A DNA stretch of 64,000 nucleotides, taken from Pseudovibrio sp. Tun.PSC04-5.I4. GTDB lineage: Bacteria; Pseudomonadota; Alphaproteobacteria; Rhizobiales; Stappiaceae. The position numbers and the translations under genes are program-made. The DNA lies in contig NZ_FNLB01000006.1 of assembly GCF_900104145.1 (NCBI RefSeq), positions 62,001 through 126,000 on the forward strand, given 5' to 3'. Each line of letters begins with the position of its first letter. Position 1 is the first letter of the stretch. Of this stretch, positions 35,016 through 43,000 are shown piece by piece. The notes beneath the pieces are model-generated. The model saw nothing but the letters and a program-made list of their open reading frames with translations. It was not told the DNA's origin and ran no database searches.

Positions 35016-36434
35016 TTACTTCTCATCAAGAAACCATTTTGCTGCATTTCTGTAGCAAATGTCCTTGATCATAGAACCAGTCAAATCATAGTCGGCTGGA
35101 ATATGGCCGTTAGCCATCCATTCACCCACCATCTTGCAAAGTAAGCGGCGGAAGTATTCGTGACGTGGGAAGGATAGGAACGATCTGCTGTCAGTCAACA
35201 TGCCGAGGAACTGAGACAGCAATCCCATCTGCGCCAACTGGGTCATCTGGCGCTCCATACCGTCCAGCTGATCGTTGTGCCACCAGCCTGTGCCAGCTTG
35301 AACTTTGCCCGCAATAGTACCGTCCTGGAAGTTCCCAGCTGTCGTCACAACCACTTCATTTTTAGTTGGATCGAGAGAGTACAGAACTGTTCTTGGGAGT
35401 TTTTTGTCCCTGTCCAACGTATCAAGGAATTGGTTAAGCGGAATGGCGAGCTCTCTGTCGTCAATGCCATCAACACCCACATCTGGGCCAAGAGCTTTAA
35501 ACAGGCGTGTCCTGTTGTTGCGGGTCGCGCCAATATGCAGCTGCATCACCCAATTGCGTTTCGCATATTCCTGACCAAGGAACACCTGAACAGCAGATTG
35601 GAAGGCTGTAACATCATCAATTGAGAGCTCAGCGCCATCACGGCCACTGTTAAAAATGCGGTTCAATTCAGCTGAAGAAGGCACAGCGCAGAACAACATG
35701 CTGTCGAGGCCATGGTCAGCCGCATTACAGCCGTGAGCGTCAAAATGGTTTAGTCGAAGTGCAAGCGCTTCCAACAGTTTTTCGTAGCTGTTGATTGCGA
35801 AACCAGCCGCCTTGCTAAGCTTCTGCATGTAAGCGGGGAAAGTAGGTTTGTTGATCTTGAAGGCTGGGTCTGGACGGAAAGTTGGACGAACTACCATGTC
35901 GCAGGTGGCATCTTGAGCGATCATCTTGTGCCAACGCAGATCGTCACATGGATCATCCGTAGTGCCCAGCATTTTCACGTTCTGCATGCTAAGCAAACCG
36001 CGTGCAGAGAACTGTTTTTTTGCAAGTTTAGCGTTGCAGACATCCCAGACCGTATCAGCAGTTTTCGCGGAAAGTGTAACGCCTTCCAGCCCGAAGTACC
36101 GGTACATCTCAAGATGCGTCCAATGGTACAGCGGATTTCCAAGGAACTTAGGCATCACCTCCGCAAAGGCGTGGAATTTATCTTTAAAGCTGGTTTTTGT
36201 TCCTGTGATCAGGCTCTCGTCAACTCCAGCCCAACGCATTGCGCGCCACTTGTAGTGATCGCCGGCAAGCCATGTACTGCCGATGTCATCAAACTGATGG
36301 TTTTCGGCAATGACCTGCGGACACAGGTGGTTGTGGTAATCCACGATTGGCATGTCTGCTGCGTGCTCGTGATAGAGTTTTTGTGCGGCTTCTGTCTCTA
36401 ACAGGAAGTTGGGTCCAAGAAATGGCTGCATCAT
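35016..36434 (-). CDS. uxaC: Glucuronate isomerase
   Basis: A 472-residue uronate isomerase of the amidohydrolase superfamily. Typical parts are the N-terminal PFLGPNFLLETEAAQKLYHE, the metal-binding VDYHNHLCPQ (about residues 32-41) and LGMLTDSRSFLSFPRHEYFR near the C-terminus. It converts D-glucuronate to D-fructuronate (and galacturonate to tagaturonate). It is the last gene of the TRAP-GH31-uxuB-uxaC operon, and the bidirectional terminator follows. Substrate supply comes from the beta-glucuronidase encoded divergently. Confidence 0.95.
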   Translation of the reverse strand: MMQPFLGPNFLLETEAAQKLYHEHAADMPIVDYHNHLCPQVIAENHQFDDIGSTWLAGDHYKWRAMRWAGVDESLITGTKTSFKDKFHAFAEVMPKFLGNPLYHWTHLEMYRYFGLEGVTLSAKTADTVWDVCNAKLAKKQFSARGLLSMQNVKMLGTTDDPCDDLRWHKMIAQDATCDMVVRPTFRPDPAFKINKPTFPAYMQKLSKAAGFAINSYEKLLEALALRLNHFDAHGCNAADHGLDSMLFCAVPSSAELNRIFNSGRDGAELSIDDVTAFQSAVQVFLGQEYAKRNWVMQLHIGATRNNRTRLFKALGPDVGVDGIDDRELAIPLNQFLDTLDRDKKLPRTVLYSLDPTKNEVVVTTAGNFQDGTIAGKVQAGTGWWHNDQLDGMERQMTQLAQMGLLSQFLGMLTDSRSFLSFPRHEYFRRLLCKMVGEWMANGHIPADYDLTGSMIKDICYRNAAKWFLDEK

Positions 36435-36535
36435 TATTCTGCCCTACGTGTCGGGAGGGGCCATTAACGACCCTCTCCAATCTTTTTGCGTTTATCCGGC
36501 CAGGTGGGTCGAATAAGGTAATCTGCGTGCGGAAC

Positions 36536-38014
36536 CTAACTTGCCAAGTCTGCAACGGCTTGGGCCGCACCTTTATCTGCCACTGCTGCATAGGCTTTGT
36601 GAACCGCCTGATTAAACTCATCATTACCAACAAGTTCAGATGGGAATACAGACTCCAGAGCGAGGAGTGTGTTCACATAGACTGTTCTGTCAGTTTTGTG
36701 GGATGCAACAATCTCCGCAAGCTGGTCTTTCATCGGGTCTGTTACCTCATAGCTTTCGCCATTACGGTTGGCCTGAATGTAATTCATCCAGCCACCAATG
36801 CCGAGCACCAGATGTCTGTAATCAGAACCATGCGCAATGTGGTACTTGACAGAATTCAACCAGCGCTGAGGCATCTTTTGCGTTCCATCAGAAGCAATCT
36901 GCCATGTGCGATGTTTCAGTTTGGAATTGGAGTACCGCTTAAGCAAAGAGTCCGCATAAGCCTCCAGATCCACATCATCTGGAACATCCAGTGTAGGCAG
37001 CTGTTCATCCACCATCAATTTGCGGGCTTCAGCAAAAAATACTGGATCAGCCGCGCAGTCAGCAATCGTTTCTTTACCAGCAAGGAAGCCTAGGTAGGCA
37101 AGGAAGGAGTGAGACCCATTGAGGGTTCTCAGCTTCATTTCCTCAAATGGTTCTACATCAGGAACGATCTGTGCGCCTGCGAGCTCCCATTTTGGGCGAC
37201 CGGCTTTGAAGTTGTCTTCAATAACCCACTGGCGGAATGGCTCGCACACGATGCCATTGAGATCAATCTGCCCTCCAAGGCTCTCACGAATAAGGTCACG
37301 GGATTCATCGGTCAGGGCTGGAACAATGCGGTCTACCATCGTGGACGGGAAAGAGACGTTTTCTTCAATCCATGCGGCAAGCTCAGCATCAACCTTGGCG
37401 GCGAACTCACGCACCGCGATACCACACAAAACACCGTTGTTTGGCAGATTATCACAGGACATTACAGTGACTGGGCCATTGCCAAGCGCACGGCGTTTGG
37501 CAAGCCCAGCAACGATCAAGCCAATAGCTGTCTTTGGAGTGCTCGGCGATGCAAGGTCTTCCTTGATCCACCCGTTGTCTATATCCAACTGACCGTTTTT
37601 AACGCAGTAGCCCTTCTCGGTCACAGTCAGAGAGATGATCTTCAGCTGTTCCTCAGCCAATCCGTTGATGAGTACTTCTACACCATCGCGCGCGATATGC
37701 TGTGTTTCGCAAACAGCACCCAACAGACGTGTGTTGGTGCCTTCATCAGCCGTCTCAACCAGTGTGTAGAGATAATCGTTCTCAGCTAACTTATCGAACA
37801 GGTCAGAGGTGCCGAACAGCTCAACAACGCGCATACCCCAGTCACCGCCAGCCGCTGCCAGTGTTTCATGCAGGTGCATAGCCACATGAGCGCGGGCAAA
37901 AGCCCCAAACCCAATGTGGGCTATGCGTGGTTTAAGAGCCTTACGGTCATAAGGGGGCATTCCCACGTCACTTGGCAGGGTGTCCAGATCAAGTTTTTTG
38001 AATTCAAACGTCAT
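36536..38014 (-). CDS. uxuB: D-fructuronate reductase (mannonate oxidoreductase)
   Basis: A 492-residue polyol-specific long-chain dehydrogenase. The Rossmann motif reads RIAHIGFGAFARAHVAMHL (about residues 30-48), and the catalytic signature is LRTLNGSHSFLAYLGFLAG with a lysine just before it. It reduces D-fructuronate to D-mannonate with NADH. Mannitol dehydrogenases are close relatives, but the uxaC/uxuA context decides. The ATG at 38014 is preceded by TCTTCCTCCT, a pyrimidine run with no ribosome site; ATG 37960, with GTGGGA, is a possible shorter start. Confidence 0.92.
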   Translation of the reverse strand: MTFEFKKLDLDTLPSDVGMPPYDRKALKPRIAHIGFGAFARAHVAMHLHETLAAAGGDWGMRVVELFGTSDLFDKLAENDYLYTLVETADEGTNTRLLGAVCETQHIARDGVEVLINGLAEEQLKIISLTVTEKGYCVKNGQLDIDNGWIKEDLASPSTPKTAIGLIVAGLAKRRALGNGPVTVMSCDNLPNNGVLCGIAVREFAAKVDAELAAWIEENVSFPSTMVDRIVPALTDESRDLIRESLGGQIDLNGIVCEPFRQWVIEDNFKAGRPKWELAGAQIVPDVEPFEEMKLRTLNGSHSFLAYLGFLAGKETIADCAADPVFFAEARKLMVDEQLPTLDVPDDVDLEAYADSLLKRYSNSKLKHRTWQIASDGTQKMPQRWLNSVKYHIAHGSDYRHLVLGIGGWMNYIQANRNGESYEVTDPMKDQLAEIVASHKTDRTVYVNTLLALESVFPSELVGNDEFNQAVHKAYAAVADKGAAQAVADLAS

Positions 38015-38029
38015 AGGAGGAAGACCTTA

Positions 38030-40429
38030 TTAAAGCTCGGTGAGTGCAAGAGTGAGGGTGCCATCAGACAGGCACTGGCCATTCACAGTCACATTGGAAG
38101 AAAGACCGTTCGGAGACTGTCCTTTGATGAAGATAGAGATATTGCGAGCCCCTGCGTCCAGCTCACCACAGCGAGAGAGGGAGAGGGTCTGCTCAACAGC
38201 ATTGGCGGATAGCAGGAGATTCAACGTGCTGTGCTGCCCCTCTGACCATTTATGACTGATGCCGTCATCTTCAAAAACGATAAGGATACGGCTGCCGGGT
38301 CCTTGGAAAGGGAATACTGCCAGAGCGTTGAGATCACACTCACTCGTGTTCTTAGCAGTGGGATTGGCAAGTGGGATCACAGTGCCCGCACGTACGAACA
38401 GCGGCAGCCTCTCAAGAGGAGCATCAACAATGATGGTCTGGCCGCCCTTGTGATACACGCCTGTATCGAACTCATACCAGCCATCACCATTATCCGGCAG
38501 GTAAACTGTACGGGTCGTTGCGCCTTGCTCTACGACAGAAGCGACAAGTAAGTCTTTGCCGAGCAGATAGTCGTCTGTCTCAACATAGGTTCGCTCATCC
38601 CCTTCGTGATCAAGGAAGGTCGGACGTAGCAAAGGCTCGTCCTTCACATGCATATCGTGTAGCAGTGTGTAAAAGTAGGGCATCAGATATTGGCGCAGCT
38701 GCATGGCATTGCGAATAAGCGGCGTAACGTCTGGGTGCATCCAGGGCTCATTGACCGTAGCATCATCATTCCATGAGTGAATGGTGAAGCGGGGATGCAT
38801 GACACCGTTCTGGACCCAACGCACAAACAGTTCTGGATCAGGTCGAGGCCCGGAGAACCCGCCAACATCATGCCCGACATTGTAGATACCGGACATGGAA
38901 AGTCCGAGGCCCATCCGGATGTTATATTTCAGGTTGTTCCAGTTGGTCCGATTGTCACCTGTCCATGTCTGCACATAACGCTGAAGACCCGGAGACCCGC
39001 TGCGGGAGATCAGATAGGGCCGCTCATCTGGTGCATGCTCAATCTGTGCTTCATAGGAGGTACGCATCATCAAAAGAGAGTGCAATGGGCGGATAAGACC
39101 AACTTCAATTTCTTCGCCAAAGCCTTTACAGCGTGCAGAAAAATCCCAGATCTCGTATTCGTTATTGTCATTCCATGTGGAACCAATACCGCGTTCAAGC
39201 AACTGCTCGGTGACGTTGGCTTTCCACCAGTTGACCGTGTCCATATTGGTGAAGTCGAGGTGCGATCCTTCATCATCCCAGTACAGTGAGCGCTCAGGCT
39301 GATCTGCTTCGCTGTCACGAATGAAGAGACCTTTTGCTTCCACATCCTTGTACATCGGATGGTCTTGCAACAGGCACGGTTTGATGTTGGCTGCCAAATG
39401 CACACCGGCATTCAAGAACTTTGAGGTCATCGCCTTAGGATCAGGACACTTGTCGTCGTTCCAGTTGAACACGTAGCGTTTGGACCCAATAGATGTATAG
39501 CCGGAGGAGAGCTGAAAGCTGTCGCAGGGAATAGCGTGCTCGTCAATCAGATCGATAAAGCCTTCCAGCTGCTCCTGCGCATTATCAGCGTCGGTGTAAT
39601 ACATGGTAGAACCGGAATATCCGAGGCTCCACTTTGGCGGGAAGATGTGTTTACCCGTCAGCCAAACCTGCGTTTTGGTAACATCCAGTAGGGAAGGGCC
39701 GAGAGTGAAGTAGTAGTCCAGATCACCATCTTCAGCGCGGTAAGAACGATGAGGGCGGTGATAGTTGTCGATCTCGTTACCCAGATCAAACCAGCAGTTT
39801 ACAAGATTGTCATAGAACACGCCGTAAGAAATACCGGAGGCGGTGCGGGTCAATGTGAAGGGTAAGTGCTTGTAAAGTGGGTCGGTGGTCTCCGCATCAT
39901 AACCCATGGCATCCAGGTTACGCATTTCGTAGCGGCGACCGTTACGCAGTAAATTGCCAGCCTTTTCACCAAGGCCGTAAATCCGGTCATCTGCTGGTTG
40001 GCTCAGAAAATGCGAGTTCTTATTGTCCTTCAAGCCAAGCATGTACGCACCTGTTGGGCGTTCGCTTGCTATCAGCTCATAAGAGCCGTCGTCCTTTTTC
40101 GCTTCCCAGATAATCTGAAGAGGCGTTTTGACGGAGACACGCAAAGCACGCGTCTCCAACACAAGTGTATCCTCCGTAAGCTCCTGTCTAAATTCTGGAA
40201 GCGAAAACCCTTCAACGGACAGACGAGGCCGTCCTTCAAAAGGCATAGCTGTTTCGCCAGGAGTGATGGACCATGTCCGCCCCTGACGAAACTCGCCATT
40301 CTTTCGCAACAAAACGCGGACAACTTTGTCCTCAAGGATGAACAGGGAGAGCAGATGCTTCTCATCGATCAGCAGGTCTACTTGGTTCTGTTCGGTCCTT
40401 ATATGGGACCACTTACGGAGCGTTTTCAT
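38030..40429 (-). CDS. Glycoside hydrolase family 31 (alpha-glucosidase/alpha-xylosidase)
   Basis: A 799-residue GH31 enzyme. The N-terminal beta domain (1 to about 240) contains a galactose-mutarotase-like segment. The catalytic barrel carries the nucleophile in STWNDNNEYEIWD (Asp near 421), GHDVGGFSGPRPDPELFVRW, and the acid/base in SWNDDATVNEPW. C-terminal beta domains follow. No signal peptide is seen, so it works in the cytoplasm. In an operon with uronate genes and beside a beta-glucuronidase, it probably removes an alpha-linked glucose, xylose or similar residue from an imported acidic oligosaccharide. Specificity is not resolved. Confidence 0.9.
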   Translation of the reverse strand: MKTLRKWSHIRTEQNQVDLLIDEKHLLSLFILEDKVVRVLLRKNGEFRQGRTWSITPGETAMPFEGRPRLSVEGFSLPEFRQELTEDTLVLETRALRVSVKTPLQIIWEAKKDDGSYELIASERPTGAYMLGLKDNKNSHFLSQPADDRIYGLGEKAGNLLRNGRRYEMRNLDAMGYDAETTDPLYKHLPFTLTRTASGISYGVFYDNLVNCWFDLGNEIDNYHRPHRSYRAEDGDLDYYFTLGPSLLDVTKTQVWLTGKHIFPPKWSLGYSGSTMYYTDADNAQEQLEGFIDLIDEHAIPCDSFQLSSGYTSIGSKRYVFNWNDDKCPDPKAMTSKFLNAGVHLAANIKPCLLQDHPMYKDVEAKGLFIRDSEADQPERSLYWDDEGSHLDFTNMDTVNWWKANVTEQLLERGIGSTWNDNNEYEIWDFSARCKGFGEEIEVGLIRPLHSLLMMRTSYEAQIEHAPDERPYLISRSGSPGLQRYVQTWTGDNRTNWNNLKYNIRMGLGLSMSGIYNVGHDVGGFSGPRPDPELFVRWVQNGVMHPRFTIHSWNDDATVNEPWMHPDVTPLIRNAMQLRQYLMPYFYTLLHDMHVKDEPLLRPTFLDHEGDERTYVETDDYLLGKDLLVASVVEQGATTRTVYLPDNGDGWYEFDTGVYHKGGQTIIVDAPLERLPLFVRAGTVIPLANPTAKNTSECDLNALAVFPFQGPGSRILIVFEDDGISHKWSEGQHSTLNLLLSANAVEQTLSLSRCGELDAGARNISIFIKGQSPNGLSSNVTVNGQCLSDGTLTLALTEL

Positions 40430-40481
40430 CGAACTTCAACCAGTTATTTGAGTGCTTTTATGGTTGTAAACGTGGAGATCC

Positions 40482-41804
40482 CTATCCGCCGTACCCAAGG
40501 ATAAGACGTGGCAGGAACAAGCTGATTTCAGGAATGAACGTCACCAGCATCAGGATGGTGATCACCGCTGCATAGAATGGCAGCATTGGCTTAATCAGAT
40601 CCTGAATTGCAACCTTACCAACAGAGCAACTGATGAACAGCGCACTTCCAACAGGTGGAGTGATGATGCCGATGCACAGGTTGTAGGTCATCATGATACC
40701 GAAGTGGACCGGATCCATACCTAACTCAGTTGCCACCGGCAAGAAGATCGGTGTGAAGATCAGCAGAGCTGGGGTCATGTCCATGAAGGTACCAATCACC
40801 AGCAAGCAGAGGTTGATCACCAGCATGATAATGAATGGGTTATCAGAGACGTTCGCTAACGCTTCGCCAATGGCATACGGAATGTCGGAAAAGGTCATCG
40901 CCCAGGACATGCCGATGGAACAGCCGATCAGCAACAGTACGATTGAGCTTGTGATGGCAGATTCCAGAATGACGGTCGGAAGCTCGGTGATTTTAACTTC
41001 GCGGTAAACGCCGATGGCAAGGATCAGTGTGTAAACCACAGCAACGGCAGAAGCTTCAGTCGCCGTAAACACACCACCAATAATGCCGCCCATGATGATG
41101 AAGACCAGCAGCAACGGCAAAAACGCGTCAGCAATCTTGAAAAGGATCTCTTTAAAACTTGGCAGTGGGATGAGTGGGTAGCCGCGTTTCGCTGCAATAA
41201 TGCCCGCAACAAGCATCACGCTCAGACCCATCAAAATGCCTGGCAGATACCCAGCAACAAACAGGGTCGCAACAGAGGTGCCACCTGAGATCAGAGAGTA
41301 AACGATCAGCGTTGAAGAAGGGGGGATCAACATGCCGGTTGGACAAGAAGCTGCGTTCACCGCCGCTGAGAAAGCAGGGTCATAGCCCTCTTTGCGTTGC
41401 AACGGAGACATGATGCCACCAATCGCAGCGGCAGACGCCACAGCAGAGCCGGAGATTGAGCCAAACAACATGTTTGCGAGCACGTTCACGTGTGCCAGAG
41501 CGCCCGGTAAGCGTCCGCCCACGATTTTGGCAAGCTCAATGAGGCGCCTTGCAATGCCTCCCGAGTTCATAATGTTGCCAGCAAGAATGAAGAACGGGAT
41601 AGCCAGCAGAGTAAAGCTGTCCAATCCACTTGCCATCTTCTGAGAGACAACAAAAATTGCCTGATCGAAAGAAATCAGGAAGGTGATGCTCGCAGTCGCA
41701 GCCAGTCCGATCGCGAACGAAATTGGCACACCAAAAGTTACCAATGCGCCGAAAACGCCGAAAAGAATGAGGCCGCTTTGAAGTTCACTGCTTAAAAAAT
41801 CCAT
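40482..41804 (-). CDS. TRAP transporter large permease, DctM family
   Basis: A 440-residue DctM protein with about twelve membrane segments and signatures LFGSISGSAVASAAAIGGIM, SCPTGMLIPPSSTLIVYSL, FTATEASAVAVVYTLI and GIITPPVGSALFISCSVG. It is the second gene of an operon after a dctQ gene. No dctP gene is adjacent, although TRAP systems need one. The associated genes imply uptake of glucuronate or a glucuronide. Confidence 0.93.
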   Translation of the reverse strand: MDFLSSELQSGLILFGVFGALVTFGVPISFAIGLAATASITFLISFDQAIFVVSQKMASGLDSFTLLAIPFFILAGNIMNSGGIARRLIELAKIVGGRLPGALAHVNVLANMLFGSISGSAVASAAAIGGIMSPLQRKEGYDPAFSAAVNAASCPTGMLIPPSSTLIVYSLISGGTSVATLFVAGYLPGILMGLSVMLVAGIIAAKRGYPLIPLPSFKEILFKIADAFLPLLLVFIIMGGIIGGVFTATEASAVAVVYTLILAIGVYREVKITELPTVILESAITSSIVLLLIGCSIGMSWAMTFSDIPYAIGEALANVSDNPFIIMLVINLCLLVIGTFMDMTPALLIFTPIFLPVATELGMDPVHFGIMMTYNLCIGIITPPVGSALFISCSVGKVAIQDLIKPMLPFYAAVITILMLVTFIPEISLFLPRLILGYGG

Positions 41805-41815
41805 GTGACTATCTC

Positions 41816-42340
41816 TTATTTCGCAGCTGCATCGGCGTCTTCAGGCATTTGGTCATTAGGACCAGTGCCAGTGCCGTTGACGAGACCAAGGAAGAACTCC
41901 ACGCAGTAAAACAGCATGATGGCCCCGGAGAATGGAATGGCAGCGTAGACGTATCCCATCGGGATACGCAGGGCCGGTGAGACTTGACCGTTTGCGAGGG
42001 TTTTGAGAACCAGCTGACCACCACCATAGAACATGACCAAGCCTGAGAAGAAGGCGATTGCCAGAACGATAAAGTAATCGGAGATCAGCTTGCGCTTGCC
42101 AACCAAAGAGCCGGTGAGAAGGTCAATTGCCAGATGGCGGCGCATTCCCAGCGTATAGGCTGCGCCAATAAGGCCAATCCACATGAACATGAAACGAGCA
42201 AGCTCGTCCGTAATTGTGCTTGGGGTGCCAAGGATATACCTTGAGAACACTTGCCAAACCACACACATCACGAGCACCACAAAAACCGACACGGTGACGG
42301 TCTTCAGGATCGTGTTAACAACTTTGGTCAGCGCTTGCAT
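41816..42340 (-). CDS. TRAP transporter small permease, DctQ family
   Basis: A 174-residue DctQ protein with four hydrophobic segments and the family motif RYILGTPSTITDELARFMFMW after the first helix. It is the first gene of the uronate operon (dctQ, dctM, GH31, uxuB, uxaC). The stop is 11 bases before the dctM start. The gene normally preceding dctQ, dctP, is absent: the 660 bases upstream are non-coding. Confidence 0.92.
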   Translation of the reverse strand: MQALTKVVNTILKTVTVSVFVVLVMCVVWQVFSRYILGTPSTITDELARFMFMWIGLIGAAYTLGMRRHLAIDLLTGSLVGKRKLISDYFIVLAIAFFSGLVMFYGGGQLVLKTLANGQVSPALRIPMGYVYAAIPFSGAIMLFYCVEFFLGLVNGTGTGPNDQMPEDADAAAK

Positions 42341-42535
42341 TTTATTTCCCTGTGTAAGTGAAGGGCGCGGGCACAGTATGGCGAGTGAATCGCTACTGGG
42401 CGACCAATTTATCCAAGGTAAGCCTCGGTATATATTGTATTTCTAGCGTAAATTCAGTTCGATATCCGTAGAATTACCAGTATCGCGTGAATCTATTCAA
42501 ATATTCCATTTGATAAATAATTGCTGATTTTTGAT

Positions 42536-42551
42536 TATTGGTCAACCAATA
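42536..42551. promoter_or_regulatory. UxuR/ExuR-like operator
   Basis: TATTGGT-CA-ACCAATA is a perfect 7+2+7 palindrome that matches the core of the known enterobacterial ExuR/UxuR site (ATTGGT-N2-ACCAAT). It lies about 196 bases before dctQ and is the likely site of the GntR regulator encoded at 44815. Confidence 0.75.
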
Positions 42552-42933
42552 TAATAAAATGGTTTGACAATGTCGCAGTTTTGTAGAAATGTGGGTGACG
42601 TGGAGAGAGGGTTTGGTTGATCTGCGCTCTTTCTGTCTCTGATTAATAGATGACTGCAATGGCTCACAGAGTTGCCTCGACACCCTTGGTGAACCTGCTT
42701 CCATCGGCCACTTAATTTGGAGAAGTATTTTAAAATAACAGGATTTTGAGGTAGCAAAAACGCATTCAACTATACATTTTATCCATATAAAGCAAATAGT
42801 TGATTTGGAAATAAATTTTGGAGTGAACCAACCTCGAACGAGGAAGGCCTCGCAATGCTAAGGTCTGTGGCTCGATTGATCTGAATGCGAATTTCAAATG
42901 CACAAGATAGACTTCAAAACCCTGTAAGCTCAA

Positions 42934-42947
42934 AGAGGTCAACCAAC
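42934..42947. promoter_or_regulatory. Second, weaker UxuR-like operator
   Basis: AGAGGT-CA-ACCAAC keeps the GGTCAACCAA core of the 42536 site, with a degenerate left end. It lies 54 bases before the beta-glucuronidase start, in promoter range for that operon. Confidence 0.5.
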
Positions 42948-43000
42948 TTGGACGGAAGTCCTAACAAACATGAATTGGCGTTGGTCAAAGAGGTTCAGTG

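Larger units (their letters stand above)
42341..43000. promoter_or_regulatory. Divergent regulatory region of the glucuronide locus
   Basis: These 660 bases separate dctQ from the beta-glucuronidase gene and have no credible gene; short frames on the minus strand lack family features. The region is AT-rich around 42430-42570 and contains a strong UxuR-like palindrome and weaker copies near the glucuronidase start (a half-site GTTGGTCAAAG also occurs at 42980-42990). A CGAGG-AAGG-CCTCG hairpin lies at 42839-42852. Both operons should be controlled here. Confidence 0.6.

Noticed and set aside
36347..37789. Two long plus-strand frames (248 and 226 residues) opposite uxaC/uxuB
   Set aside because: Shadows of strongly supported genes; no start signals or domains.
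42474..42769. Minus-strand short frames in the glucuronide spacer that might be a dctP remnant
   Set aside because: Neither contains DctP motifs such as an RxxGS-like arginine segment or a signal peptide.
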